Shown: positions 1-7,445, numbered from the stretch's first letter. The stretch is DNA of 17,049 nucleotides from Caryophanales bacterium (GCA_021621525.1 JAJVUU010000040.1:1-17049), one strand, 5' to 3'. Program-made: numbers and translations. Notes: generated by a model from the sequence alone, not told the origin.

Positions 1-325
1 GCCATATAGGATTCCTCATCCAGAATATACAGGCTTCATTATCTTCCGTAAAGGAAATCCATCCTTGGCAAAGTTAAATCATAAAGAAGAAAGGATGTCG
101 TTCATGACAAAGCGATGGGTTTGACTATTCCCCGCTCTTTGGAAGAGAATCTACTATAGTTCCTTTTCATACAAATAGCAAGATGAAAACACATTCAGTA
201 ATAAAATCACTGCTTTTAGATATTATTTTAAAAAAAGCGATGGGAATGGCGTAAACTATATATCGTAAAGATTAAGACTAGGGATATTGTTTTGGAAAGT
301 CCAGTCAGAAAGGATTGAAATCTTT
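1..325. other. Noncoding lead-in upstream of the phn-type operon
   Basis: No open frame here has a ribosome binding site and protein-like composition. The DNA is AT-rich, in contrast to the C-ending codons of the genes around it. An 11-bp direct repeat (AAAGCGATGGG) occurs at 109-119 and 234-244. TATATA-like tracts near 257-263 could serve as a -10 box for the following operon, but I see no -35 at a usable distance, so I do not call a promoter. The operon promoter presumably lies in this stretch. Confidence 0.5.
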
Positions 326-1504
326 ATGAAAAAAATTACGAAGCTCTGTGCCGCTCTTCTTCTCAGCACCTCGGCTCTTGCCGGTTGCTCCTCCAACACC
401 GGTTCCACCAAGAACATCCGTATCCAGCTCACCTCGAGCCGTGAGGGAGTCGATCTCAGTGCCAACGCCGCTACCTTGAAACCGATTCTTGAGAAGTATG
501 CCCCTGGCTATACCTTCACCATCTCCGTCGGAACCACCTTCGCTGCCGATGGTCTTGCCTTGGCTGCCGGTTCCATCGACGCTTCCTTCATCACTGCCAG
601 CGCCTATGCCCAGACCGAGATTGCCAACAAGGGCAAGGTCGACATGATCCTCAGAGCTTCCCGCTCTGGCTTCAAGGTTATCCATGAAAATGTCGCCACT
701 GGAAAGGATGAGACCAGCAAGGAATCCCGTGACCTCCAGCTCGTTGCCATGAATGAGCCTGGGAAATATTATGGCGAAGCCGATGGCGTTGCCTCCTATT
801 ATTATGCCGAGTGCATCATGATGAGAAGCAATGTCACTGAATTCGATACCGATGGTGATGGCAAGGTTTCTCTCAAGGAACTCGCCGGCAAGAAGATTGG
901 TCTCCAGGGTGTCGGATCTCCGGCTGGATATTCCTATCCGCTTTTCGCCTTCTCCCAGGAAACCAACAATGGTGCATGGGCAAACGGCATGAAACCCGTC
1001 AAAAGCAATCCGGATGCCGCCAAGGGTCAATTCCAGAGTGTCAGTGCAGGTTCCTATGGAAACAACCTCACCGCTCTCAAGAATGGCGAAATCGATGCCT
1101 TCTGGAGCTACATGGATGTCAGAAACGACCAGGCCAAGAACTATAATGCTTCCAACCTCAAGGCTGTCTATGACGATACCTATACCGTCGCTTTGACCCA
1201 GGGTATCCTCAACGATGGCGTCGCCGTCCGTTCCAATCTCGACAGTGAAGCCAAGACTGCCATTGCCAATGCCTTCAAGAAAATCATGACCGAAGGTGGC
1301 AAACCTCGTGACAACGGCAAAGGCACGGAAGCCGACAAGGATTCCAACGGCTGCTATGATATCGATGGCGATGGAAAGGCCAGTGATGCCAATGCCGTCT
1401 TCTCCTTATATTCCCACACAGGTTACATCGATGCCAAGAACTCTGACTACAATGATGAAATCGAGTTCCAAAGATGGGCTTCCCAGAACCTGACCAGCAA
1501 GTAA
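326..1504 (+). CDS. phnD: PhnD-type phosphonate/phosphite ABC transporter substrate-binding lipoprotein
   Basis: Extracytoplasmic lipid-anchored receptor that should capture the ligand and deliver it to the PhnE/PhnC importer encoded next. The start is ATG 326, not the in-frame ATG at 287: agaaagga (307-314) sits 11 bases upstream, and this start gives a clean lipoprotein signal (MKK, hydrophobic core, lipobox LAGC with Cys21). The fold signature of the phosphonate-binding family shows as a ligand-loop GVGSPAGYSYP, then the ITASAYAQ and IDAFWSYMD segments. At 392 aa it is longer than typical members (about 300-340 aa). Two DxDGDG calcium-type loops (residues 174-185 and 345-356) account for part of the excess. 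phnC begins 10 bp after the stop. The family call is firm but the ligand is not: phosphonate, phosphite or hypophosphite are usual, while the mycoplasma p37/Cypl relative binds thiamine pyrophosphate. Confidence 0.9.
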   Translation: MKKITKLCAALLLSTSALAGCSSNTGSTKNIRIQLTSSREGVDLSANAATLKPILEKYAPGYTFTISVGTTFAADGLALAAGSIDASFITASAYAQTEIANKGKVDMILRASRSGFKVIHENVATGKDETSKESRDLQLVAMNEPGKYYGEADGVASYYYAECIMMRSNVTEFDTDGDGKVSLKELAGKKIGLQGVGSPAGYSYPLFAFSQETNNGAWANGMKPVKSNPDAAKGQFQSVSAGSYGNNLTALKNGEIDAFWSYMDVRNDQAKNYNASNLKAVYDDTYTVALTQGILNDGVAVRSNLDSEAKTAIANAFKKIMTEGGKPRDNGKGTEADKDSNGCYDIDGDGKASDANAVFSLYSHTGYIDAKNSDYNDEIEFQRWASQNLTSK

Positions 1505-1514
1505 ATCAGAATCT

Positions 1515-2288
1515 ATGATCAGTTTCGAACATGTCAGCAAAATCTACCCGGAAGGAACAAAAGGCCTGGATGATGTCAATCTGAAGATTGAAGATGGTGA
1601 ATTCGTCTGCATCATAGGCCTTTCCGGTGCAGGAAAATCGACATTGCTCCGAACGATAAACAGGATGCACGACATTTCGTCGGGCACCCTTTTTGTCGAA
1701 GGGAAAAATGTCAGTCAGTGCCAGGGAAAGGAACTCAGGGAGCTTCGCCGTGGAATCGGCATGATTTTCCAGTCCTTCAACCTGGTTTCCAGAATCAGTG
1801 TCTATAAGAACGTCTTGAACGGACGTGTCGGATATCACAACTTCTTTGAAGTTCTCTTCGGTATCTATTCCAAGGAAGAGAAACTCCTCGCCTTGAAGAA
1901 CCTGGAGCTCATGGGCATCCTCGACAAGGCCTACATCCGTGCCGACAAGCTTTCCGGCGGTCAGCAGCAGCGTGTCGCCTTGGCCAGAGCATTGACTCAG
2001 GAGCCAAAGATCATCTTGGCTGATGAGCCTACGGCATCTTTGGATCCTCTTACTTCCATCCAGGTCCTGGATGACTTCCAGAAGATCAACAGACAGCTTG
2101 GCATCACCGTGATTGCCAACATGCACCATGTCGACCTTTCCAAGAAATATGCGACCAGGATCATCGGCATCAAGGCAGGCAAGATCGTCTTCGACGGAAA
2201 ACCGGACGAACTCGACGATGAAGCCTTGACGAGAATCTATGGAAGAAAGCTCAACAAGGACGAAAACCTCGGAGGCGAAAATGTCTGA
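1515..2288 (+). CDS. phnC: PhnC-type ABC transporter ATP-binding protein
   Basis: Cytoplasmic ATPase that powers the importer. All nucleotide-binding elements are present in 257 aa, the normal PhnC length: Walker A GLSGAGKST (35-43), Q-loop Gln86, signature LSGGQ (146-150), Walker B IILADE (166-171), D-loop SLD (175-177) and a switch histidine in the NMHHVDL segment (204-205), which is typical of PhnC. The ribosome binding site ahead of ATG 1515 is weak, so translation may depend on ribosomes finishing phnD 10 bp upstream. The 3' end overlaps the first permease gene by 8 bp, which implies coupled translation. Confidence 0.95.
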   Translation: MISFEHVSKIYPEGTKGLDDVNLKIEDGEFVCIIGLSGAGKSTLLRTINRMHDISSGTLFVEGKNVSQCQGKELRELRRGIGMIFQSFNLVSRISVYKNVLNGRVGYHNFFEVLFGIYSKEEKLLALKNLELMGILDKAYIRADKLSGGQQQRVALARALTQEPKIILADEPTASLDPLTSIQVLDDFQKINRQLGITVIANMHHVDLSKKYATRIIGIKAGKIVFDGKPDELDDEALTRIYGRKLNKDENLGGENV

Positions 2289-3435
2289 GGCAGCAAATAC
2301 CGGTTATATCGATCCACGCTACGGAATCTACAAGGCACCCTTTTCAGAAAGAAGGAAGGAATTCCAGAGGCTCTGGAAAAAGGAACGGGAAGATATCCGT
2401 TCTTTGAAAGACCAGAAGAGACAGGCCTGCAAGGAAATCCAGGAAAGGACTGCTCAGGAGATATCCAAAGGTGTGGACAAGAAGACAGCCAGTCGCCTAT
2501 CCAAAGGCGAGCTTGATACCTGCAAGCTTCGTTTCAACGCCAAGATTGCCGAAACGAAGAAGGAACTCAGGGACAACCGCTTCATGATTGAACCCTTCCG
2601 CTTCTTCTATACGCCGGTCCATGCCGGAAACAACGTCCTTCTGAAGCCTCAGGGAAAAGGGCTTGTCGCATCCCTCATCATCTTTGTCATCACCGTCATC
2701 TCCTTCTTCTTCATGCAGTTCGAAAGAGTCCGTATCAGCGGTGACTCCTTCTTCTCCATGATAAGCCAGATGTTCGGTCCCCAGACCACCGGTCTTACCA
2801 ACCTGACGACATGGGATCTATGGCTAGGATACATGTGGAAGACAGCCGTTCCGTTGATCTGGGAAACATTTGCCATGATGTTCATCGCCACCGCCATCGG
2901 TGCCTTGGTATCCCTTCCCTTCATGGTCCTATGCTCAAGGAACATCGTCACCCATAAAAGCGTCAACTTCGTCTTCCGCTTCTTTTTGAACATCATCCGT
3001 ACGATTCCGACACCGGTCTTAGGTATCATCGGTGTCGCATGTTTCGGACTTGGCAATGTCGCCGGTATGTTTGCCATGGTCCTCTTTACGGCAGGCATCA
3101 TCATCAAGGTCATGTATGAATACATCGAGACCGTCGACATGCATCCATATGAGGCCATCCTCTCTACCGGTGCCACCAAGCCGAAGGCCTTCATCACTTC
3201 CATCTTCCCGCAGATCCTTCCCGTCTTCCTTTCCAACATCATCTATACCTTCGAAATCAACATCCGTGCCTCCATCATCTTAGGCTACGTCAATGCCGGC
3301 GGCATCGGAAAGGAAATCAATGATGCCATGAACAACTATCAGTTCAACAAGGTCGGTGCCATTCTCATCCCTCTGCTCATCCTCGTCCTTGTCCTGCAGC
3401 TCTTCTCCAACTGGCTCAAAAGGAGGACGCTATGA
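2281..3435 (+). CDS. phnE: PhnE-type ABC transporter permease, first copy, with charged N-terminal extension
   Basis: Membrane subunit forming half of the translocation pore. I choose ATG 2281 because ggagg (2271-2275) lies 5 bases upstream and the protein then overlaps phnC by 8 bp; the in-frame ATG at 2239 lies inside phnC without such a site. The protein has 384 aa. Residues 1 to about 125 are hydrophilic, with a Lys/Glu/Arg-rich helical stretch (about 24-100) likely to form a coiled coil. The first membrane span is about 127-147, followed by an extracytoplasmic loop and the conserved binding-protein-dependent permease domain. The EAA loop that docks on the ATPase runs from Glu291 to about 314 (EAILSTGATKPKAF then FPQILP). 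Usual PhnE proteins are about 260-280 aa, so the extension is the oddity. It ends in a 4-bp ATGA overlap with the second permease gene. Confidence 0.93.
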   Translation: MSEAANTGYIDPRYGIYKAPFSERRKEFQRLWKKEREDIRSLKDQKRQACKEIQERTAQEISKGVDKKTASRLSKGELDTCKLRFNAKIAETKKELRDNRFMIEPFRFFYTPVHAGNNVLLKPQGKGLVASLIIFVITVISFFFMQFERVRISGDSFFSMISQMFGPQTTGLTNLTTWDLWLGYMWKTAVPLIWETFAMMFIATAIGALVSLPFMVLCSRNIVTHKSVNFVFRFFLNIIRTIPTPVLGIIGVACFGLGNVAGMFAMVLFTAGIIIKVMYEYIETVDMHPYEAILSTGATKPKAFITSIFPQILPVFLSNIIYTFEINIRASIILGYVNAGGIGKEINDAMNNYQFNKVGAILIPLLILVLVLQLFSNWLKRRTL

Positions 3436-4529
3436 TGGAAAAACAATATAGACCCGAAGAGGAAGCCAAGCTGAAGAAAGACAGCAGGCTTCGCGACCTC
3501 GAGGCAAAAAAGAACGCCCAAAGCGAATACGAGTCTTCCCTCCTGAAGCTTGATGAGACCATCGCCAAGGAAGAGAAGGAACTCACCTTAAGAGCCCAGC
3601 AGGGAGAGATATCCAAGGAAGAAGCCAAGAGCTCCATCCAGCTTCTCCACCATAAGAGAAAAAACGAAATCAAGAAGCTGAAGACACAGTGCAGCTTCAA
3701 CAAGAGACACAGACACTATCTTGACCATATCGACGCCTTCTTCTCCCGTCCTCCGATGTGGGTCGTCAATCTGGTCACGTTCCTCATCTTTGCAGGATTC
3801 TTCGTCTACTTCGGCTTCCAGAGCGGATTCTTCACCGGTTTTGGCAAGGGCCATATCAGCAACGTCACAAAATTCTTTGAAGGTTTCTTCGTTCCCGACT
3901 ACAATCTGTTCTTCGGAACCGGAAGATGGTCCTTCGACCAATCCGTCCTCTTCCTTTGCCTTCAGACGTTTGCCATCGCCTTCTTAGGCACTCTCTTTGC
4001 ATCCCTGTTTGCCATCCCCTTCGGCTTCCTTGCAAGCCACAAGCTCATGGGCAGATGGGCTATCATCTCCGAAATCATCCTGATCATCATCCGTACCATC
4101 CCTGAAATCGTCTTCTGCCTCATCCTGGTCCAGTGGATCGGCTTCTCACCTCTCACAGGTGTGGTCGTCCTATCGATACAGTCTATCGGCATGGTCGGAA
4201 AGATGTATTCCGATGACCTCGACAGCATGGATATGACATTCCTGGAATCCTTGGATGCCTCTGGTGCGACGACACTGACCAAGATCCGTGTCGGTATCTT
4301 CCCCCAGGTATCCGGAAACTTCATCTCCACCATCCTGTATCGTTTCGATCTGAACCTCCGCAACGCTTCCATCCTCGGTCTTGTCGGAGCAGGCGACTTG
4401 GGTAGACTGATCCTTGACTATACCAACAACCAGAACTGGCCACAGCTTGGTGCCCTCCTCTGGGGACTCCTTGTCATGGTTCTTCTCGTCGATCTCGTCT
4501 CCACCCAGATCCGTAAGAAGCTTGTATGA
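3432..4529 (+). CDS. phnE: PhnE-type ABC transporter permease, second copy, with charged N-terminal extension
   Basis: Second pore subunit, expected to pair with the first permease. aggagg (3421-3426) serves ATG 3432, which overlaps the preceding stop as ATGA; the adjacent in-frame ATG at 3435 is an equally possible start. The protein has 365 aa. Residues about 8-90 are a Lys/Glu-rich predicted coiled coil, the first membrane span is about 108-128, and the permease domain follows, with its EAA loop starting at Glu272 (ESLDASGATTLTKI then IFPQVSG). The helical extension resembles that of the first permease in place and composition (both carry an E-I-S-K stretch) but little in sequence, so if the two arose by duplication it is old. 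This is the last gene of the operon; a terminator follows 6 bp after the stop. Confidence 0.93.
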   Translation: MMEKQYRPEEEAKLKKDSRLRDLEAKKNAQSEYESSLLKLDETIAKEEKELTLRAQQGEISKEEAKSSIQLLHHKRKNEIKKLKTQCSFNKRHRHYLDHIDAFFSRPPMWVVNLVTFLIFAGFFVYFGFQSGFFTGFGKGHISNVTKFFEGFFVPDYNLFFGTGRWSFDQSVLFLCLQTFAIAFLGTLFASLFAIPFGFLASHKLMGRWAIISEIILIIIRTIPEIVFCLILVQWIGFSPLTGVVVLSIQSIGMVGKMYSDDLDSMDMTFLESLDASGATTLTKIRVGIFPQVSGNFISTILYRFDLNLRNASILGLVGAGDLGRLILDYTNNQNWPQLGALLWGLLVMVLLVDLVSTQIRKKLV

Positions 4530-4534
4530 ACATG

Positions 4535-4558
4535 GCGGACCAGCAATGGTCCGCTTTT
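4535..4558 (+). terminator. Rho-independent terminator of the phnDCEE operon
   Basis: Perfect 8-bp stem gcggacca/tggtccgc around a GCAA tetraloop (4535-4554), followed by TTTT then CC and more T. It sits 6 bp after the second permease stop. Confidence 0.85.
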
Positions 4559-4629
4559 CCTTTGACAAAACCATCCTGTTTTCTGATGGAAACCGGCAAT
4601 GTGTAGGAAACCTGTCCGGCACGAGACTT

Positions 4630-4645
4630 ATTCTCCATGGAGAAT
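4630..4645. promoter_or_regulatory. Perfect 16-bp palindrome in the ispD promoter, possible operator
   Basis: ATTCTCCATGGAGAAT is a perfect inverted repeat with no spacer. It ends 12 bp before the ispD -10 box and so covers the place where a -35 element would lie. A dimeric repressor or activator could bind here. It could also be chance; no regulator gene is nearby. Confidence 0.35.
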
Positions 4646-4654
4646 CATGAAATA

Positions 4655-4663
4655 TGGTATAAT
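4655..4663 (+). promoter_or_regulatory. Extended -10 promoter for ispD
   Basis: TGGTATAAT: a consensus TATAAT at 4658-4663 with an upstream TG, the extended -10 form that can work without a good -35. No recognisable -35 lies 16-18 bp upstream. Transcription would begin near 4670, about 19 bases before the ispD ATG. Confidence 0.65.
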
Positions 4664-4688
4664 CCTTCTGGTTTTGGAACATACCCAT

Positions 4689-5402
4689 ATGGAAAAGAAT
4701 CTAAACGAAAAAGACGTCGCCATCCTGCTTCTCGCAGGATCCGGAACAAGGATCTATGAAGACATCCAGATCAAGAAGCAGTTCTATCCCATCAACCACA
4801 GGGAGCTCTACCTCTATTCCCTGGATGCCCTTCTTTCAAGCAAGCTCTTTGAACGCATCGTCCTTGTCATCGACAAGGAGGATCAGTCACGGATTGTCTC
4901 CAACCTCAAGAGCAAGGTCATCCTTCCGGAAGGAACGGAAGTATCCGTCGTATACGGAGGAAAAGACAGAAATGAATCCGTCTATCACGGCCTCATCTCC
5001 CTCAAGGACATCGGATACGACAGGGCTGTCTTCATCCATGATGCGGCAAGACCGCTTCTGGAGATGGATGAGCTATCAAGACTCCATGAGGAGATAAGAC
5101 ATCATGATGCTCTTTCCCTGGTCCTTCCCGTCCATGATTCCATGCTGAGAGAGAAGAACGGGAAGATCACCTATGTCGACAGGAAGAATCTTTACCGCGT
5201 CCTGACTCCCCAGGTCTTCGTCTATGCCGAGATTCTCAAGCTCTATGAGTCCGGATATGACAAGAGAGACACGGACGACTTCAGGAAAGCCGTATCCAAG
5301 GGGTTGGACTGCAAGCTCGTAAGAGGCAGTGCGGAGAACTTCAAAGTCACCGAAATCGACGATTTGAAACTTCTTGAAAGTGTTCTGAGTCACAAAGTAT
5401 AA
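4689..5402 (+). CDS. ispD: 2-C-methyl-D-erythritol 4-phosphate cytidylyltransferase
   Basis: Transfers CMP from CTP onto methylerythritol phosphate in the non-mevalonate isoprenoid pathway, in the cytoplasm. I start at ATG 4689: in-frame ATGs at 4599 and 4647 lie before or within the promoter, and from 4689 the protein is 237 aa, the normal IspD length. Motifs in order: nucleotide-binding LLLAGSGTR (13-21) with KKQF (29-32), GGKDRNESV (90-98), HDAARP (118-123), TPQ (173-175), TDD (195-197) and the C-terminal NFKVT (218-222) that holds the conserved active-site lysine. The ribosome binding site is poor (a gga 10 bases upstream). The main alternative is a TarI-type ribitol-5-phosphate cytidylyltransferase of the same family; no teichoic acid genes are adjacent, so IspD is preferred. 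ispF is not in the window. Confidence 0.85.
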   Translation: MEKNLNEKDVAILLLAGSGTRIYEDIQIKKQFYPINHRELYLYSLDALLSSKLFERIVLVIDKEDQSRIVSNLKSKVILPEGTEVSVVYGGKDRNESVYHGLISLKDIGYDRAVFIHDAARPLLEMDELSRLHEEIRHHDALSLVLPVHDSMLREKNGKITYVDRKNLYRVLTPQVFVYAEILKLYESGYDKRDTDDFRKAVSKGLDCKLVRGSAENFKVTEIDDLKLLESVLSHKV

Positions 5403-5410
5403 ATAAATAT

Positions 5411-5440
5411 TTACTTTGCTAAAAAAAGCATTAATATAAT
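5411..5440 (+). promoter_or_regulatory. Promoter for pgi
   Basis: Consensus -10 TATAAT at 5435-5440. A weak -35 candidate TTACTT (5411-5416) lies 18 bp upstream. The start point near 5447 leaves a short leader carrying an AGGGGG ribosome binding site (5453-5458). Confidence 0.6.
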
Positions 5441-5468
5441 GGTTTGAAAAATAGGGGGAACAAGAACT

Positions 5469-6761
5469 ATGGTCAACGTGAAGTTATTCGAAAAAGAATC
5501 AGAAGGCCTCGACCTCTCTTTCGTCGAAAGACAGGCAAAGCCGATATTCGACATGATTGAAAACAAGACCGGTGAAGGAAACGACTTCCTCGGATGGTTG
5601 GATTATGCCGGAAAGCTGCCGGAAGAGGAAATCGAACGCATCATTGCTACGGCAAAGAGAATCCGTAAGGACTTCGACTGTCTCGTCGTATGCGGCATCG
5701 GTGGATCCTACCTTGGAGCCAGAGCCGTCATCGAAGCCATCAACGGCTTATTTCCGGATGACGATTTCGAGATTCTCTATCTCGGAAACACGCTCTCCAG
5801 CGAATATACCTATCAGGTCATGAAGCACCTGGAAAAGAAACATTTTGCCATCAACTGCATCTCCAAGAGCGGCACCACCACGGAAACTGCCGTCAGCTTC
5901 CGTCTGCTCAAGAACCTCTATGTCGAAAAGTTCGGCAAGGAAACCTTGAAGGATGCCGTGCTCGCCACGACCGACAAGGCCCGCGGAGCCCTCAAGAGCG
6001 AAGCCGACAAGGAAGGCTATGAATGCTTCGTCATCCCGGATGACATCGGCGGAAGATTCTCCGTCATCACTCCGGTCGGACTTCTCCCCATCGCCTGTGC
6101 CGGAATCGATATCAAGGCATTCTTACAGGGTGTCAAGGACGGAGAAAAGGAATATTCGCTCAAGGACCTCTACAAGAACCCTGCCTATTTCTATGGTGGC
6201 CTGAGATTCTATCTCAACCGCATCAAGAGATATGCTTCCGAGATGTTCGTCTCCTATGACATGCAGAACCGCATGATTGCCGAATGGCTCAAACAGCTCT
6301 TCGATGAATCCGAAGGCAAGGATGACCAGGCCCTTCTCTGCACCAGCGCCATCTTCACGACCGACCTCCATTCCATGGGCCAGTACATCCAGCAAGGCAG
6401 CCCCTGCCTCTTCGAGACCATCGTCAAGGTCAACAACCCAAGCCATGACGTCGTCGTCCCATCCAACGATGAGAACCTGGACAACCTCAACTACCTTGCC
6501 GGAAAGAAGCTTTCCTACATCAACGGGAAAGCCTATGAGGCAACCTTGAAGGCCCATACGGAAGGACACACTCCGGCCATCGTCTTGTCCATCGACAAGA
6601 TGGATGCCTACAACCTCGGAAACATGATCTACTTCTTCTTCCGTGCCTGTGCCTTCTCCGCCTACCTTCTCGGCGTCAATCCGTTCAACCAGCCAGGTGT
6701 CGAAATCTACAAGAAGAACATGTTCAAGCTCCTTGGAAAGCCAGGATACGAGAACAAGTAA
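5469..6761 (+). CDS. pgi: Glucose-6-phosphate isomerase
   Basis: Interconverts glucose 6-phosphate and fructose 6-phosphate in glycolysis and gluconeogenesis, in the cytoplasm. At 430 aa it is the short Firmicute-type enzyme. The sugar-phosphate sites are clear: GIGGSYLGA (about 76-84), SKSGTTTE (132-139) and GGRFSV (194-199). The catalytic set is in place: Glu280 in DESEGKD, His301 in DLHSMGQ and Lys415 in the C-terminal QPGVEIYKKNMF signature. The start has an aggggg site 10 bases upstream. Its own promoter lies in the 66-bp gap after ispD and a strong terminator follows, so it is probably monocistronic. Confidence 0.97.
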   Translation: MVNVKLFEKESEGLDLSFVERQAKPIFDMIENKTGEGNDFLGWLDYAGKLPEEEIERIIATAKRIRKDFDCLVVCGIGGSYLGARAVIEAINGLFPDDDFEILYLGNTLSSEYTYQVMKHLEKKHFAINCISKSGTTTETAVSFRLLKNLYVEKFGKETLKDAVLATTDKARGALKSEADKEGYECFVIPDDIGGRFSVITPVGLLPIACAGIDIKAFLQGVKDGEKEYSLKDLYKNPAYFYGGLRFYLNRIKRYASEMFVSYDMQNRMIAEWLKQLFDESEGKDDQALLCTSAIFTTDLHSMGQYIQQGSPCLFETIVKVNNPSHDVVVPSNDENLDNLNYLAGKKLSYINGKAYEATLKAHTEGHTPAIVLSIDKMDAYNLGNMIYFFFRACAFSAYLLGVNPFNQPGVEIYKKNMFKLLGKPGYENK

Positions 6762-6775
6762 TCCATCAAAAACGA

Positions 6776-6813
6776 AATCCAGGAAGTCCCTTGAAAGGAC
6801 ACCTGGATTTTTT
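6776..6813 (+). terminator. Rho-independent terminator of pgi
   Basis: Outer stem aatccagg (6776-6783) / cctggatt (6802-6809), with an inner gtcc/ggac stem (6786-6789, 6797-6800), then a run of six T to 6813. It begins 15 bp after the pgi stop. Confidence 0.85.
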
Positions 6814-6879
6814 CTTGCCTCATAGAGAGTCTGAAAGAAGAAAGATCATGACTTTTTTTGATGGATTGAAAAAATATGC

Positions 6880-6908
6880 TTGTAAAAGCAAGATAGCTTT
6901 GATACAAT
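6880..6908 (+). promoter_or_regulatory. Promoter of the five-gene tRNA operon
   Basis: TTGTAA (6880-6885), a 17-bp spacer and TACAAT (6903-6908): near-consensus -35 and -10 at the ideal distance. Transcription would start near 6915, about 16 bases before the first tRNA. Confidence 0.8.
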
Positions 6909-6930
6909 ATCAAAGCGCTGAAATTTCGGC

Positions 6931-7007
6931 GGATGCTTAGCTCAGCTGGTTAGAGCATCGCCTTTACACGGCGGAGGTCAGGGGTCCGAATCCCTTAGCA
7001 TCCACCA
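6931..7007 (+). tRNA. tRNA-Val (anticodon UAC)
   Basis: Full cloverleaf: acceptor GGATGCT/AGCATCC, D-arm, anticodon stem tcgcc/ggcgg with loop tttacac (anticodon TAC at 6965-6967), T-arm with TCCGAAT loop, and encoded ACCA. First gene of the tRNA operon. Confidence 0.97.
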
Positions 7008-7037
7008 TCGTTAAAAAAATTTCAGAGGCAAAGTAAT

Positions 7038-7121
7038 GGGCGGTTAGCGAAGAGGCCAAACGCGGCAGACTGTAAATCTGTTCCTTCGGGTTCCGTGGTT
7101 CGAATCCACGACCGCCCACCA
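7038..7121 (+). tRNA. tRNA-Tyr (anticodon GUA)
   Basis: Acceptor GGGCGGT/ACCGCCC, anticodon stem gcaga/tctgt with loop ctgtaaa (anticodon GTA at 7072-7074), and a long variable arm as expected for bacterial tRNA-Tyr. T-arm with TTCGAAT loop and encoded ACCA. Confidence 0.97.
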
Positions 7122-7147
7122 CTTCAATAAGACAACACAGCCTAACT

Positions 7148-7222
7148 TGGGGTATAGCCAAGTGGTAAGGCATCAGACTTTGACTCTGACATGCGCTGGT
7201 TCGAATCCAGCTACCCCAGCCA
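7148..7222 (+). tRNA. tRNA-Gln (anticodon UUG)
   Basis: Acceptor TGGGGTA/TACCCCA, anticodon stem tcaga/tctga with loop ctttgac (anticodon TTG at 7180-7182), TTCGAAT T-loop, discriminator G and encoded CCA. Confidence 0.97.
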
Positions 7223-7254
7223 ATCCGTTTCTTGAATGTCAGTCTCATCTAAAT

Positions 7255-7330
7255 GACTCGTTAGCTCAGTCGGTAGAGCACTTGACTTTTAATCAAGGGG
7301 CCATGGATTCGAGTTCCATACGAGTCACCA
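7255..7330 (+). tRNA. tRNA-Lys (anticodon UUU)
   Basis: Acceptor GACTCGT/ACGAGTC, anticodon stem cttga/tcaag with loop cttttaa (anticodon TTT at 7288-7290), standard D- and T-arms, encoded ACCA. Confidence 0.97.
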
Positions 7331-7339
7331 TTGAATGTT

Positions 7340-7426
7340 GCCCGGGTGGTGAAATGGCAGACACGTTGGATTTAAAATCCAATGAGCTAATAACTCGTGC
7401 CGGTTCGAGTCCGGCTCCGGGCACCA
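7340..7426 (+). tRNA. tRNA-Leu (anticodon UAA)
   Basis: Acceptor GCCCGGG/TCCGGGC (last pair G-U), anticodon stem ttgga/tccaa with loop tttaaaa (anticodon TAA at 7373-7375), and the long variable arm typical of tRNA-Leu. TTCGAGT T-loop and encoded ACCA. Last gene of the tRNA operon. Confidence 0.97.
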
Positions 7427-7445
7427 TCTCGAGATACATATATAT

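Noticed and set aside
305..1030. A 241-codon minus-strand frame opposite phnD
   Set aside because: Low-complexity Gly/Asp/Ile/Glu composition expected from antisense reading of a codon-biased gene; no ribosome site, and phnD is convincingly coding.
4562..4590. TTGACA at 4562-4567 as a -35 box for ispD
   Set aside because: No -10 lies 16-18 bp downstream (the bases there are gatgga), and it is 90 bp from the good TATAAT at 4658.
4599..4688. An upstream start giving ispD 30 extra residues
   Set aside because: It would begin before the promoter, in the gap after the phn terminator, and the extra residues do not match the normal IspD N-terminus.
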